A stretch of 64,000 nt of DNA from DASSUW01 sp963830725 (lineage in GTDB: Bacteria > Actinomycetota > Thermoleophilia > Solirubrobacterales > Solirubrobacteraceae), in the NCBI GenBank assembly GCA_963830725.1, contig CAWHNO010000016.1, forward strand, positions 620,001 through 684,000, in the 5' to 3' direction. Under the pieces are notes generated by a model. That model was not told the origin of the DNA, ran no database searches, and was given only the letters and a program-made list of their open reading frames with translations. Below, one piece after another: positions 44,843 through 53,305 of the stretch; the stretch's first letter is position 1, and every line of letters starts with the position of its first letter. Made by a program: the position numbers and the translations under genes.

Positions 44843-46222
44843 GTGACATCGGAGCTCACCGCGCTGCAGCGCGCGACCGCGGGCGACGTCCTGCTCCCCG
44901 GGACGGCCGCGTATGAGGCCGTGCGGCGACCGCCCCTGGGGCGCTTCCACGACGCCCGGCCGCAGGTGATCGTGCGCTGCAGGACCGAGGGCGACGTCGT
45001 CGAGGCGATCGCGTTCGCCCGCCGCCACGGGCTCGAGCTCGCGGTGCGCGCCGGAGGGCACTGCTTCGCCGGCCGCTCGTCGACCGACGGGCTGCTCGTC
45101 GACGTCGGCCCGATCGACGCCGTGCACGTTGCCGACGACGTCGTGACCGTCGGCGCCGGCGCGCGGCTCGCCGGCGTCTACGACGCGCTGGACGCACGCG
45201 GGCTCACGATCGCGGCCGGCTGCGGCCCGACCGTCGGGATCGCCGGGCTCGCGCTCGGCGGCGGCCTGGGCATCCTCGGCCGCAGGCACGGGCTGACCAG
45301 CGACCAGCTCGTGTCCGCGCGGGTGGTGCTCGCCGACGGCCGCGTCGTCGACTGCGACGAGCGCCGGCACGGCGACCTGTTCTGGGCGCTGCGCGGCGCC
45401 GGCGGCTGCCAGTTCGGCGTGCTCACCGAGCTGACCCTCCGCACCGTCCCGGCGCCCGCCGCCACCACCCTGCATCTGCAATGGCCGCACGAGGACGGGC
45501 CAGCGGTCGCCGGCGCCTGGCAGGCGTGGTCGCCGGACGCTCCCGCCGAGCTCGCCGCCAGCCTGCTGGTGACCGCCGGCGCGGATCCTGCCGTGCCGCC
45601 GCGCGTCCACGTGTTCGGCGCCATGCTCGGCACCCGCGAAGAGGCGACGGCGCTGCTCGAGGCGCTCGTGGCCGCGGCGGCGCGGACCCGGCGTCGACGG
45701 TGCTGCACGAGCTGCCGTACCGGCAGGCCAAGCGCCGCCTCGCCGAGCACGCCCCCGGTGAGGAGGCCTCGCCGGACGCGCACGGCTTCGCCAAGTCGGA
45801 GTTCTTCCGGCAACCGCTCCCCGGCGAGACGATCGCCGCCCTGCTCGACCATCTCGCCGCCGAGCGGGCCCACGGCGAGCTGCGGACGCTCGACTTCTCG
45901 CCCTGGGGCGGCGCCTACAACCGCGTGCGTGAGGACGCGACCGCCTTCGCGCACCGCGCCGAGCGCTTCCTGCTCAAGCACGACGTCACCATCGACGCCG
46001 GCGCCGACGCCGCGCGGCGCCGGAGCGCGCGCGACTGGCTGGCCCGCTCGTGGGCGCTGGTGCACCCGTGGGGATCCGGGCGCGTCTACCCCAACTTCCC
46101 CGACCCCGAGCTCGACGACTGGCCCGCGCGCCTACCACGCCGGCAACCTCGAGCGCCTCACGCGCGTCAAGGCCGCCTACGACCCCGGCAACCTCTTCCG
46201 CTCGCAGCAGTCGCTGCGATGA
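44843..46222 (+). pseudogene. FAD-linked oxidase, berberine-bridge-enzyme-like, two compensating frameshifts
   Basis: GTG 44843. PCMH-type FAD domain: AIAFARRHGLELAVRAGGHC (His of the covalent flavin link), GLTIAAGCGPTVGIAGLALG, LGRRHGLTSDQLVSARVVL and GDLFWALRGAGGCQFGV. The frame breaks near 45685 and returns near 46128, so both ends are in the same frame. Between them the other frame reads smoothly (KSEFFRQPLPGETIAALLDH, LDFSPWGGAYNRV). The BBE tail is YHAGNLERLTRVKAAYDPGN. About 460 residues, normal. Oxidises alcohols or sugars with oxygen. Compensating indels point to base-call error. Confidence 0.75.
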
Positions 46223-46235
46223 GCGGGCGATCGGG

Positions 46236-47640
46236 TCAGTCGCCGAGCCGTCGCAGGGCCAGCTTGCCGATCCGCCGTCCGAGCGCCAGCCCCGCGTCGT
46301 TGTCGAAGCGGTAGTGGATGCCGCCGTAGAGCCGCGAGATCGCGGCCTCTTCGGCCATCGCGGCGAGCTCGCCGGCGCGGCCGGGGAAGAGCGCGCCGAG
46401 CACGGTCGCGGCCGCCCCGGACGTGGTCGAGTGCCCGGATGGGTAGGACGGGAACGGCGGCGTCGGGATCAGCGACAGGTAGCCGGGATCGAGCGTCGCG
46501 CGGATCAGGGTGACCGGCCGCTTCGTCCAGTGGAAGAACTTGGCGTTCCAGCAGGCGATGAAGGCGTCGGCCTGAGTCGTGTTGAGCAGGGCCAGCGCGA
46601 ACGCCGCCTGCCTGGGAGCGAGGCGGGAGGAGTCGACGAGCTCGAGCGCGATCCGGTTCCAGTGCCCGGGCGGGGTCTCGCTCCCGGGCCCGTCGTTCCA
46701 GAACAGGGCGATCTCACGCCGGCGGTCGGTCAGCGTGCGCGCGACGTCGTAGACGTCCTGGATCGCCGCTCGGTGCAGGTCGCCGAGGTACGGCGGCGGC
46801 TCGGGCGGTCGCAGCTCGTCACCGCGGCGCAGGTTCCACGTCCGCCACATGCCGGCGAACGGCTCGAGCGGCGGCGCGAGGGCAGGAGGCGTGGGAGTCC
46901 ACGTGGCGTCGCCCGGAGGCGGTACGACGGGTCCCGCGAAGTCGGACCGGTCGTTGCGCGCGCGGCTCACGGCCAGCTCGCCGATCGCGCGGCCGATGGC
47001 GAGCCCCGCGCGGACGTCGGACGGGTAGGCGGCGCCCGCCAGCAGCCGCGAGCGGGCGGCCTCGCGTTCGAGCCGGTCGAGCTCGTCGGCGCGAGCCGGG
47101 AGCAGCTCGCGCAGCGCAGTCGCGGCGGCGCCGGCGGCCACCGCGGTCGCCGGCAGCCGGCCGTCCGACACGCACGGGCCGAGGCTCAGCCGCGGGCGGC
47201 GCCGGCACGGCGCCTCGCGGTCCGACCGCCGGTACCGCCGGCCGGCCGACACGGCGAGTGCGTCGTTCATGGCGACGCTGGTGAGCGCGAGCGCACGCGC
47301 GGCGCGGGGCGGGTTCACGCGGTCGGTGCTGACGGCGTTCAGCAGCACGTCGATCCACGCCGTGACGCCGCGGCGACCCTCCCAGCGCCGGACGGCGGCG
47401 AGGGCGTCCGGGCTGCGCCGGTCCAGGGCGGCCAGCTCGGCCAGCTCGCGGCCGTGGTGGCGGCGCCACGGCGACTGCGCGACCGCCCGGTGGCCGGCGG
47501 GAACGAGCCACGTGGTCGCCGCGTCGCGCGACCGCTCGTGAGCCTCGGCCGGCGGGGTGCCGAGCGAGCCGGCAGCGGCGGCGATGGCCGCCGCAAGTAG
47601 CGCGATACCGGACCATGACTGGCCGCGTATGCGCGCGTAG
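46236..47640 (-). CDS. Secreted vanadium haloperoxidase/PAP2-superfamily protein (start unresolved)
   Basis: Stop at 46236. A signal peptide is visible (GIALLAAAIAAAAGSLGTPP then AEAHERSRDA), but no start codon lies in frame close before it; a small indel near 47640 is suspected. In-frame GTGs at 47753 and 47768 fall inside the 47722-47776 hairpin. The phosphatase motifs are near the C-terminus: KFFHWTKRPVTLIRA, PFPSYPSGHSTTSGAAATVL and AAISRLYGGIHYRFDNDAG. About 460 residues, like other extracellular bacterial VHPO-like proteins. The true reaction, bromoperoxidase or phosphatase, cannot be told. Confidence 0.8.
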
Positions 47641-47721
47641 CGCGCCTGGGGATCACGGGCCGGAGTTCCTGGCGCGTTGGCGAACTTCGGGCATGTAGGG
47701 AGGCGGGATCGGCCGCCACGA

Positions 47722-47776
47722 CGGGTCGAGTGGCACCTTAGTTCCCTCACAGGGAACGGAGATGCCACTCGACCCG
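47722..47776. terminator. 55-nt near-perfect long hairpin
   Basis: Outer arms of 14 bp (47722-47735 with 47763-47776, CGGGTCGAGTGGCA) and inner arms of 7 bp (GTTCCCT 47741-47747 with AGGGAAC 47751-47757) around loop CAC, separated by a 5x5 internal loop that partly pairs. It begins 23 bases after the metallo-beta-lactamase stop. No T-run. It may be a terminator for that gene, but its length and perfection also suit the end of a small mobile sequence. Confidence 0.5.
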
Positions 47777-47798
47777 CCGACCCACCCCGAACCCTCCT

Positions 47799-48482
47799 TC
47801 AATGCAAGAAGTTCCGTCCCTCAGGGCCGCAACGGAACGCCCGCCGGTAGCGATACCCCTCGCGCGCGAGCTCGACGGGCATGTGGCCGGTCGCCGCCGC
47901 GGCGGCCTCGTCGTCGGCGAACGTCGCCTCGAGGACCAGCAGGTCGGCGCCGGCGGCCAGGCCCGCGAGCGCGTCGGACGCTCCGCCGTCGGCGCCGTAG
48001 ACGATCACCGTGCTCCCGTCCGTGACCCTCGCCGCCAGGCACGGCTGAGCGTGCGCGGTGGGTGCGAAGCTGAAGTCGAGGCCGCCGATGGCGAGACGGC
48101 TGTCAGCTCGGTACTCGGCGACGGTGAATGCGACGTCGTAGCGAGAGGGTCGACCGGCCTCGCGGGCGAATGCCCGATCGAGCCGTCCGAGCGCGTCGGA
48201 GTCAGGCACGTACAGCGCGACGCGGCGGCCGTCGAGCATCGACTGCACGACCTCGCCGGCCAGCGGGACGAGGTCGAGCACGTGGTCCGCGTGCATGTGT
48301 GAGATGACGATCGCGTCGAGCCGGTCGAGCAGCCGGCGCCGCCACAGGCGGTCGAGCGTGCCGGGTCCGCAGTCGAGCAGCACGGTCGCCGGGCCGCTCG
48401 AGACCACGTAGGACGAACACGCCCCCTCCAGCGGCGCCGCACCGGCGAACCCGAGCACCTCGAACTCCATGGTCATACGCAT
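47799..48482 (-). CDS. Metallo-beta-lactamase-fold hydrolase (RNase Z-like), C-terminally truncated
   Basis: 227 residues, ATG 48482. The metal motif is VISHMHADHVLDLVPL; upstream GFAGAAPLEGACSSYVV and LLDCGPGTLDRLW are typical of the RNase Z/arylsulfatase-like group. DGGASDALAGLAAGADLLVL and EATFADDEA follow, with a GHMPVELAREG segment. The final strand with the last metal-binding His (usually LTH) is missing; the protein ends in a basic stretch just before a 55-nt hairpin. Activity is doubtful unless a frame error hides the end. Confidence 0.75.
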   Translation of the reverse strand: MRMTMEFEVLGFAGAAPLEGACSSYVVSSGPATVLLDCGPGTLDRLWRRRLLDRLDAIVISHMHADHVLDLVPLAGEVVQSMLDGRRVALYVPDSDALGRLDRAFAREAGRPSRYDVAFTVAEYRADSRLAIGGLDFSFAPTAHAQPCLAARVTDGSTVIVYGADGGASDALAGLAAGADLLVLEATFADDEAAAAATGHMPVELAREGYRYRRAFRCGPEGRNFLH

Positions 48483-48499
48483 GACCTACCATGATCGGC

Positions 48500-49075
48500 A
48501 TGGCCACGCGCCACCACGCCCCGCCCGCAGCGGGCCCGTATCTCCAGACCGTCTCGGGCCGCTGGGTGAACCCGTTCGACCCGGATCCGGCGCAGCTGGA
48601 CGCCGGCGACATCGCCCGCGCGTTGGCCAACCAGTGCCGGTTCGGCGGCCACACCCGGATCTTCTACTCCGTCGCGCAGCACAGCGTGATCGTCTCGCGG
48701 CTCGTCGAGGAGCGGGGCGGCGACGTCGAGGACGTCTTCGCCGCCCTGATGCACGACGCCACCGAGGCCTACCTCGGCGACATGCCGCACCCGCTCAAGC
48801 ACCGCAGCCCGCTCGGCGCCGCCTTCAAGGAGGCCGAGGCCCACCTCGAGCAGGCGATCCGCGACCGTTTCGGCATCAAGCCGAGCGTGCCGGCGATCAA
48901 GGAGGTCGACCGCGCCCTCCTGGCCACCGAGCGCCGCGCGTTCAGCGCCGAGACCTGGCACTGGCCCGAGCTCGAGGGCGTCGAGCCGCTCGACCTCGAG
49001 CTCACCGCGTGGTCGCCCGAGCGGGCGGCCGACGAGTTCGCGCGGCGCTACGCCGAGCTGGACGCCAGGCGTTAG
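48500..49075 (+). CDS. HD-domain phosphohydrolase, YfbR-like
   Basis: 191 residues. ATG 48500 is preferred over 48491 because TACCAT stands 7 bases before it in leaderless position. The HD-type metal residues are in CRFGGHTRIFYSVAQHSVIV and ALMHDATEAYLGDMPHPLK, the pattern of 5-prime-deoxynucleotidase YfbR relatives. It would hydrolyse dNMPs in salvage or cleanup. Divergent from the metallo-beta-lactamase; its stop overlaps the convergent regulator's stop. Confidence 0.85.
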   Translation: MATRHHAPPAAGPYLQTVSGRWVNPFDPDPAQLDAGDIARALANQCRFGGHTRIFYSVAQHSVIVSRLVEERGGDVEDVFAALMHDATEAYLGDMPHPLKHRSPLGAAFKEAEAHLEQAIRDRFGIKPSVPAIKEVDRALLATERRAFSAETWHWPELEGVEPLDLELTAWSPERAADEFARRYAELDARR

Positions 49076-49956
49076 CCCAGCGCCTTCTCGAACCAGAGGT
49101 CCGCGAACGGCTCCTCGTTGAACGGCGGCACCTCGACCCAGCCGGTCGCGCGATAGAGGGCGAGCGCCTCGGTGAGGACGGCGCTCGTCTCGATGTGCGC
49201 GACGCGCGCGCCGCCCGCGAGGGCGCACGCCTCGAGCTCCTCCAGCAGCCGCCGGCCGAGCCCGAGCCCGCGCGCCGCCGGCGCGATCCACATGCGCTTG
49301 ATCTCGGCCGGGTCGCCGCCGTGGTGCTTGACGGCGCCGCAGCCGATCGCCTCGCCGTGCAGGTAGGCGACGAAGAAATGGCCGGCGGGCGGCCGGACCT
49401 CGTGCGGCAGAGCAGTCTCGCCGACCGAGGGGTCGAAGCCGCGCTCCGAGCGCCGGTTGAGCTCGGCCACGTACTCGGCGAGGCAGTACCGGGCATCGGG
49501 GTGCTCGGGATCGACCGGCGTGATCTCCACGCCGGCCGCGGTCAGCAGGCGCTCGACATCGCGCATCGCGGCGACGAGCCGCTCGCGCTGGCGTTCGGTC
49601 AGCGGTGCGAGCAGCGAGCGCGCGCGGTCGTCCGCGCGCTCGTCGAGCACGGCGCGCTCGGCGCGGCCGGCCGGCGTCAGGCGCGCGACGCGGCTCCGCC
49701 GGTCGTCACCGCTCGCCTCCACCTCGACCAGCCCGTCGGCCTCGAGCGAGCGCAGCAGCCGGCTCAGGTAGCCGGAGTCGAGCCCCAGGCGCGACCGCAG
49801 CACGCGCAGCTCGCAGCCGTCGAGGCCGATCTCCCACAGCAGCCGGGCCTCGCCGAGCGGCCGTTCGAGGCCCAGGAAGTGGTCGCTGAGCGCCCCGACG
49901 CGCTCGATCACCGTGCGGTTGAAGCGGCGCACCTGCTCGACCATCGCCTCCGCCAT
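49072..49956 (-). CDS. MarR regulator fused to GNAT acetyltransferase
   Basis: 294 residues, ATG 49956. Residues 1-140: winged HTH (LGLDSGYLSRLLRSLEADGL; DDRRSRVARLTPAG). Residues 150-294: GNAT fold with the acetyl-CoA loop IAPAARGLGLGRRLLEELEA, GCGAVKHHG and ALALYRATGWVEVPPFNE. This two-domain arrangement is known from actinobacteria; the acetyltransferase substrate is unknown. The next gene on this strand, the ECF sigma, starts far away, so it is probably monocistronic. Confidence 0.9.
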   Translation of the reverse strand: MAEAMVEQVRRFNRTVIERVGALSDHFLGLERPLGEARLLWEIGLDGCELRVLRSRLGLDSGYLSRLLRSLEADGLVEVEASGDDRRSRVARLTPAGRAERAVLDERADDRARSLLAPLTERQRERLVAAMRDVERLLTAAGVEITPVDPEHPDARYCLAEYVAELNRRSERGFDPSVGETALPHEVRPPAGHFFVAYLHGEAIGCGAVKHHGGDPAEIKRMWIAPAARGLGLGRRLLEELEACALAGGARVAHIETSAVLTEALALYRATGWVEVPPFNEEPFADLWFEKALG

Positions 49957-49965
49957 TCTCTGACC

Positions 49966-51234
49966 TTAGTCAGCAAACCGGGCCAGGTCAAGTCGCTCCA
50001 GCCGCGCTGCGCGCGCTTCGAGGTACCGCCGCTCGGGGAGGCTCGTGGTGCGCCGTGCGGCCGTCCGGTAGCTCGAGCGCGCGGCCGTATGGTCCCCGGC
50101 GAGCTCGAGCAGATGCGCGCGAACCGCCTCGAGGCGGTGGTGCTTGGCCACCCGCTCGTCCGCGTCCAGGGTGGCGAGGAGGTCGAGGCCGGCCCGGGGA
50201 CCGTCGACCATCGCGACGGCGACCGCGTGGTTGAGCGTGACCATCGGGTTCGGCGCGACGCGCTCGAGCAGGCGGTACAGCCCGACGATCTGCGGCCAGT
50301 CGGTGTCCTCGGCGCGCGCCGCCTCGGCGTGGACCGCGGCGATCGCCGCCTGGACCTGGTACGGGCCCACCGGCCCGCGCGCCAGCGCTTCGGTGATGAG
50401 GCCGATGCCTTCGCGGATCGAGTCGGCGTTCCACCGCCCGCGGTCCTGCTCCGCGAGCGGGACCAGCTCACCGTCCGGCCGCGTGCGCGCGGCGCGCCGC
50501 GCGTCCGTGAGCAGCATCAGCGCGAGCAGACCCGCGACCTCGTCGTCGCCGGGCGCTCGCTCGTGGACCGCGCGGGCCAGGCGGATCGCCTCCCCGGTCA
50601 GCTCCGCGCGCTGAAGATCGGGACCCGAGCTTGCCGTGTAGCCCTCGTTGAAGATCAGGTACAGGACGTGCAGGACCGCGCGCAGCCGCTCCGTCCGCTC
50701 GGGGTCCGCCGGCATCTCGAACCTGGCGCCGGCGGTCTTGATCTGCTGCTTGGCGCGGCTGATGCGCTGGGCCATCGTCGCTTCCGGCACCAGGAAGGCG
50801 CGCGCGATCTCCGCCGTGGTCAACCCGCCGACGGCGCGCAGGGTGAGCGCGATCTGCGACGCCGCCGTCAGCGCCGGGTGACAGCACAGGAGGAGCAGCG
50901 TCAGCGTGTCGTCCTCCTCCGGAGCGACGTCCTCGCCGGGCGGCGGCGCGACCGTTTCGTGAGCCGGCGCCAGCGCCGCCACGGTGTCCTCGCGGCGCTG
51001 CCGGGCCGCATCGCTGCGCACCTGGTCGGCCAGGCGGCGTGACGCGACCGTGATCAGCCACCCTCGCGGGCTCTCCGGCACACCCTCCTCCTGCCACTGG
51101 GCCGCGGCCGCGATCAGCGCCTCCTGCACCGCGTCCTCGCTCGCGTCGAAGTTGCGAGAGCGGCGCACGAGCACGCCGAGGACCTGCGGCGCGAGGCCGC
51201 GCAGCAGGTCCTCGACGCGCACCTGGGTGCTCAC
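49966..51234 (-). CDS. ECF sigma factor of the ECF42 type, with C-terminal TPR-like domain
   Basis: 422 residues from GTG 51234, overlapping the DGPF gene's stop. Sigma2: SRNFDASEDAVQEALIAAAA and ESPRGWLITVASRRLADQVR. Sigma4: LTLRAVGGLTTAEIARAFLV and EATMAQRISRAKQQI. Beyond residue 180 is a helical-repeat extension (FNEGYTASSGPDLQRAELTG, NPMVTLNHAVAVAMVDGPRA). That extension and the adjacent DGPF protein define the ECF42 group. Such sigmas have no classical anti-sigma; the C-terminal domain is thought to control them. Confidence 0.9.
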   Translation of the reverse strand: MSTQVRVEDLLRGLAPQVLGVLVRRSRNFDASEDAVQEALIAAAAQWQEEGVPESPRGWLITVASRRLADQVRSDAARQRREDTVAALAPAHETVAPPPGEDVAPEEDDTLTLLLLCCHPALTAASQIALTLRAVGGLTTAEIARAFLVPEATMAQRISRAKQQIKTAGARFEMPADPERTERLRAVLHVLYLIFNEGYTASSGPDLQRAELTGEAIRLARAVHERAPGDDEVAGLLALMLLTDARRAARTRPDGELVPLAEQDRGRWNADSIREGIGLITEALARGPVGPYQVQAAIAAVHAEAARAEDTDWPQIVGLYRLLERVAPNPMVTLNHAVAVAMVDGPRAGLDLLATLDADERVAKHHRLEAVRAHLLELAGDHTAARSSYRTAARRTTSLPERRYLEARAARLERLDLARFAD

Positions 51235-51593
51235 ATCTCCATCCCGACCTCGTCCATGATCGGCCGCACCTCGACCGCCCAGAAGCGGGCGGCGGGGTCG
51301 GTGGCGGCGATCTGGGTGGCCCGCTCGATGTCCTCGCAGTCCACCACGTAGTAGCCGGCGAGCTGCTCCTTGGCCTCCGCGAACGGCCCATCGGTCGTGG
51401 CGGGGACGCCTTCGCGGACACGAACGGTCTTGCTGTTCTCGGCGTCGGCGAGCGCTGCGCCGCTGACCAGCTCGCCGGACGCGGCGAGCTCGTCGGTGTG
51501 CCGGCGGCCCTCGGTCATCATCGCGTCGCGGTCCTCCTCGGACAGCGCTTCGAACGCTCCCGGCGCCGTGTGGATCATCAGCAGGTACTTCAT
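51231..51593 (-). CDS. YCII-related DGPF-domain protein, ECF42 partner
   Basis: 120 residues, ATG 51593, with GGAAGGGA upstream. Contains the name motif ATTDGPFAEAKEQLAGYYVV and starts MKYLLMIHTAPGAFEAL. The small ferredoxin-like YCII fold. First gene of the DGPF-sigma operon, and usually a target of its own ECF42 sigma; role unknown. Confidence 0.93.
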   Translation of the reverse strand: MKYLLMIHTAPGAFEALSEEDRDAMMTEGRRHTDELAASGELVSGAALADAENSKTVRVREGVPATTDGPFAEAKEQLAGYYVVDCEDIERATQIAATDPAARFWAVEVRPIMDEVGMEM

Positions 51594-51625
51594 GTCGTCC
51601 CTTCCGTCGTGGCCTGTCGTGGATG

Positions 51626-51653
51626 GATCGGAGCCGGCAGCCGCTCCTCGACA
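51626..51653 (-). promoter_or_regulatory. Predicted ECF42 promoter of the DGPF-sigma operon
   Basis: -35 TGTCGA (51653-51648), 17-bp spacer, -10 CGATC (51630-51626). Mirror image of the promoter at 51661-51688. Matches the TGTCGA / CGA(T or C)C-type motif reported for ECF42 sigmas. Confidence 0.65.
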
Positions 51654-51660
51654 CACAGCG

Positions 51661-51688
51661 TGTCGAAGTCGCGCCTTCGGCTCCGATC
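51661..51688 (+). promoter_or_regulatory. Predicted ECF42 promoter of the DHA2 pump
   Basis: -35 TGTCGA (51661-51666), 17-bp spacer, -10 CGATC (51684-51688), 40 bases before the pump ATG. Confidence 0.65.
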
Positions 51689-51728
51689 CATCCATGACAG
51701 ACCGACAACGGCAAAGGACACGCTCGAC

Positions 51729-53174
51729 ATGGAAACCACCGGCAATCGCTGGATCGCCCTTTACGTGCTGTGCGCAGGGGTGCTGATGATCGTGCTCGAC
51801 GTCACGATTGTGAACGTCGCGCTGCCGTCGATCCAGGAGGACCTCGGCTTCTCGCAGAGCAGTCTCGCCTGGGTCGTCAACGCGTACCTGATCGCGTTCG
51901 GCGGTCTGCTGCTGCTCGCCGGACGGGTCGGCGACCTGGTCGGGCAGCGGCGCGTCTTCCTGTCCGGCGTGGCCCTCTTCACGTTCGCCTCGCTGCTGTG
52001 CGCGCTCGCTCAGAGCGCGGGGATGCTGATCGCGGCTCGCTTCGTCCAGGGCGTCGGCGGCGCGCTCACCTCGGCCGTCGTCCTCGGCATCATCGTGACG
52101 ATGTTCCCGGAGCCGCGGGAGCAGGCCAAGGCCATCGGCGTCTACAGCTTCGTCGCGTCGGCCGGAGGCTCGATCGGCCTGCTCGCCGGCGGCGCGTTGA
52201 CCGAGGCGATCAACTGGCACTGGATCTTCTTCGTCAACGTGCCGGTCGGCGTGGTGACCGCGCTGCTCGCGATCAGGCTCGTCGAGAATCGGCCGGGCAT
52301 CGGCGTCGGGGCGGGCGCGGACCTACGAGGCGCCGCCATGCTCACCGCCGGACTGATGCTCGGGGTCTACACGATCCTCGAGGTCGACGAGCAGGGCTGG
52401 GGATCGGTGCAGACGCTCGCCCTGGGCGGCGTGTCGATCGCGCTGCTGGCCGCGTTCGTCGCGCGCCAGGCGCGCATCGCCAACCCGCTGATGCCGCTGC
52501 GCCTGTTCCGCTCACGCAACGTGGCGGGCGCGAACGCGGTGATGGCGCTGTGGACGGTCGGCATGTTCGGGATGTTCTTCCTCGGCGCGCTGTACATGCA
52601 GCAGATCCTCGGCTACGACCCGCTCGAGGTCGGCTTGGCGTTCCTGCCGGTCACCGCGGTCATGGGCGTGCTGTCGCTGCGCTACGCGGAGCCGCTCATC
52701 ACGCGCTTCGGCCCGCGCGCGGTGCTGATCCCCGGCCTCGTCTGCATCGCCGCCGGGCTCCTGCTCTTCACGCAGGCGGGCACCGACGCCGACTACGCGC
52801 TCGACATCCTGCCGGTGATGGCCTTGCTCGGCCTCGGCGCCGGGCTCGCGGCGCCCTCGCTCATGACCCTGGCCATGTCCGGCGCCACCCCCAGCGACGC
52901 CGGCCTCGCCTCGGGCCTCGTCAACACGACGGTCCAAGTCGGTGGAGCGATCGGCCTCGCCGTCCTGGCAACGCTCGCGAGCGAGCGCACCGACGGCCTG
53001 CAGGCGGCGGGAGAGCCGGCGGCGTCCGCGCTCAACGCCGGCTTCCACGTCGCATACCTCGTCGGCGCCGCGCTCGTGCTGGTCGCGATCGTCATCGCGG
53101 TGACGCTGCCGCGCCGCGCCGCGGGCGAGCCCGACGCCGCGCTGGAGGAACCGGTCTACGCCGACGCGGCCTGA
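51729..53174 (+). CDS. MFS transporter, DHA2 family
   Basis: 481 residues, ATG 51729 with AAAGGA upstream. Helix 1 has VLMIVLDVTIVNVALPSIQE; motif A is LAGRVGDLVGQRRVFLSG; motif C-like AGGSIGLLAGGALTEAINWH. Fourteen helices. Divergent from the ECF42 operon and carrying a near-identical promoter, so it is very probably part of the ECF42 regulon, suggesting that this sigma answers a toxic compound. Paralog of the pump at 32339-33784. Confidence 0.92.
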   Translation: METTGNRWIALYVLCAGVLMIVLDVTIVNVALPSIQEDLGFSQSSLAWVVNAYLIAFGGLLLLAGRVGDLVGQRRVFLSGVALFTFASLLCALAQSAGMLIAARFVQGVGGALTSAVVLGIIVTMFPEPREQAKAIGVYSFVASAGGSIGLLAGGALTEAINWHWIFFVNVPVGVVTALLAIRLVENRPGIGVGAGADLRGAAMLTAGLMLGVYTILEVDEQGWGSVQTLALGGVSIALLAAFVARQARIANPLMPLRLFRSRNVAGANAVMALWTVGMFGMFFLGALYMQQILGYDPLEVGLAFLPVTAVMGVLSLRYAEPLITRFGPRAVLIPGLVCIAAGLLLFTQAGTDADYALDILPVMALLGLGAGLAAPSLMTLAMSGATPSDAGLASGLVNTTVQVGGAIGLAVLATLASERTDGLQAAGEPAASALNAGFHVAYLVGAALVLVAIVIAVTLPRRAAGEPDAALEEPVYADAA

Positions 53175-53305
53175 GACTCGAGGCTCCGAGTCGAACGTGG
53201 GGCCGTACCACGGCACGTCGAGGCGCTCACAGGCTCGGGCGGCTCATCGGGCTCTCAGCTGCCCTCCCTACGGTCGTGCGGCGAACGATCGAGGAGAGGT
53301 CTCAG

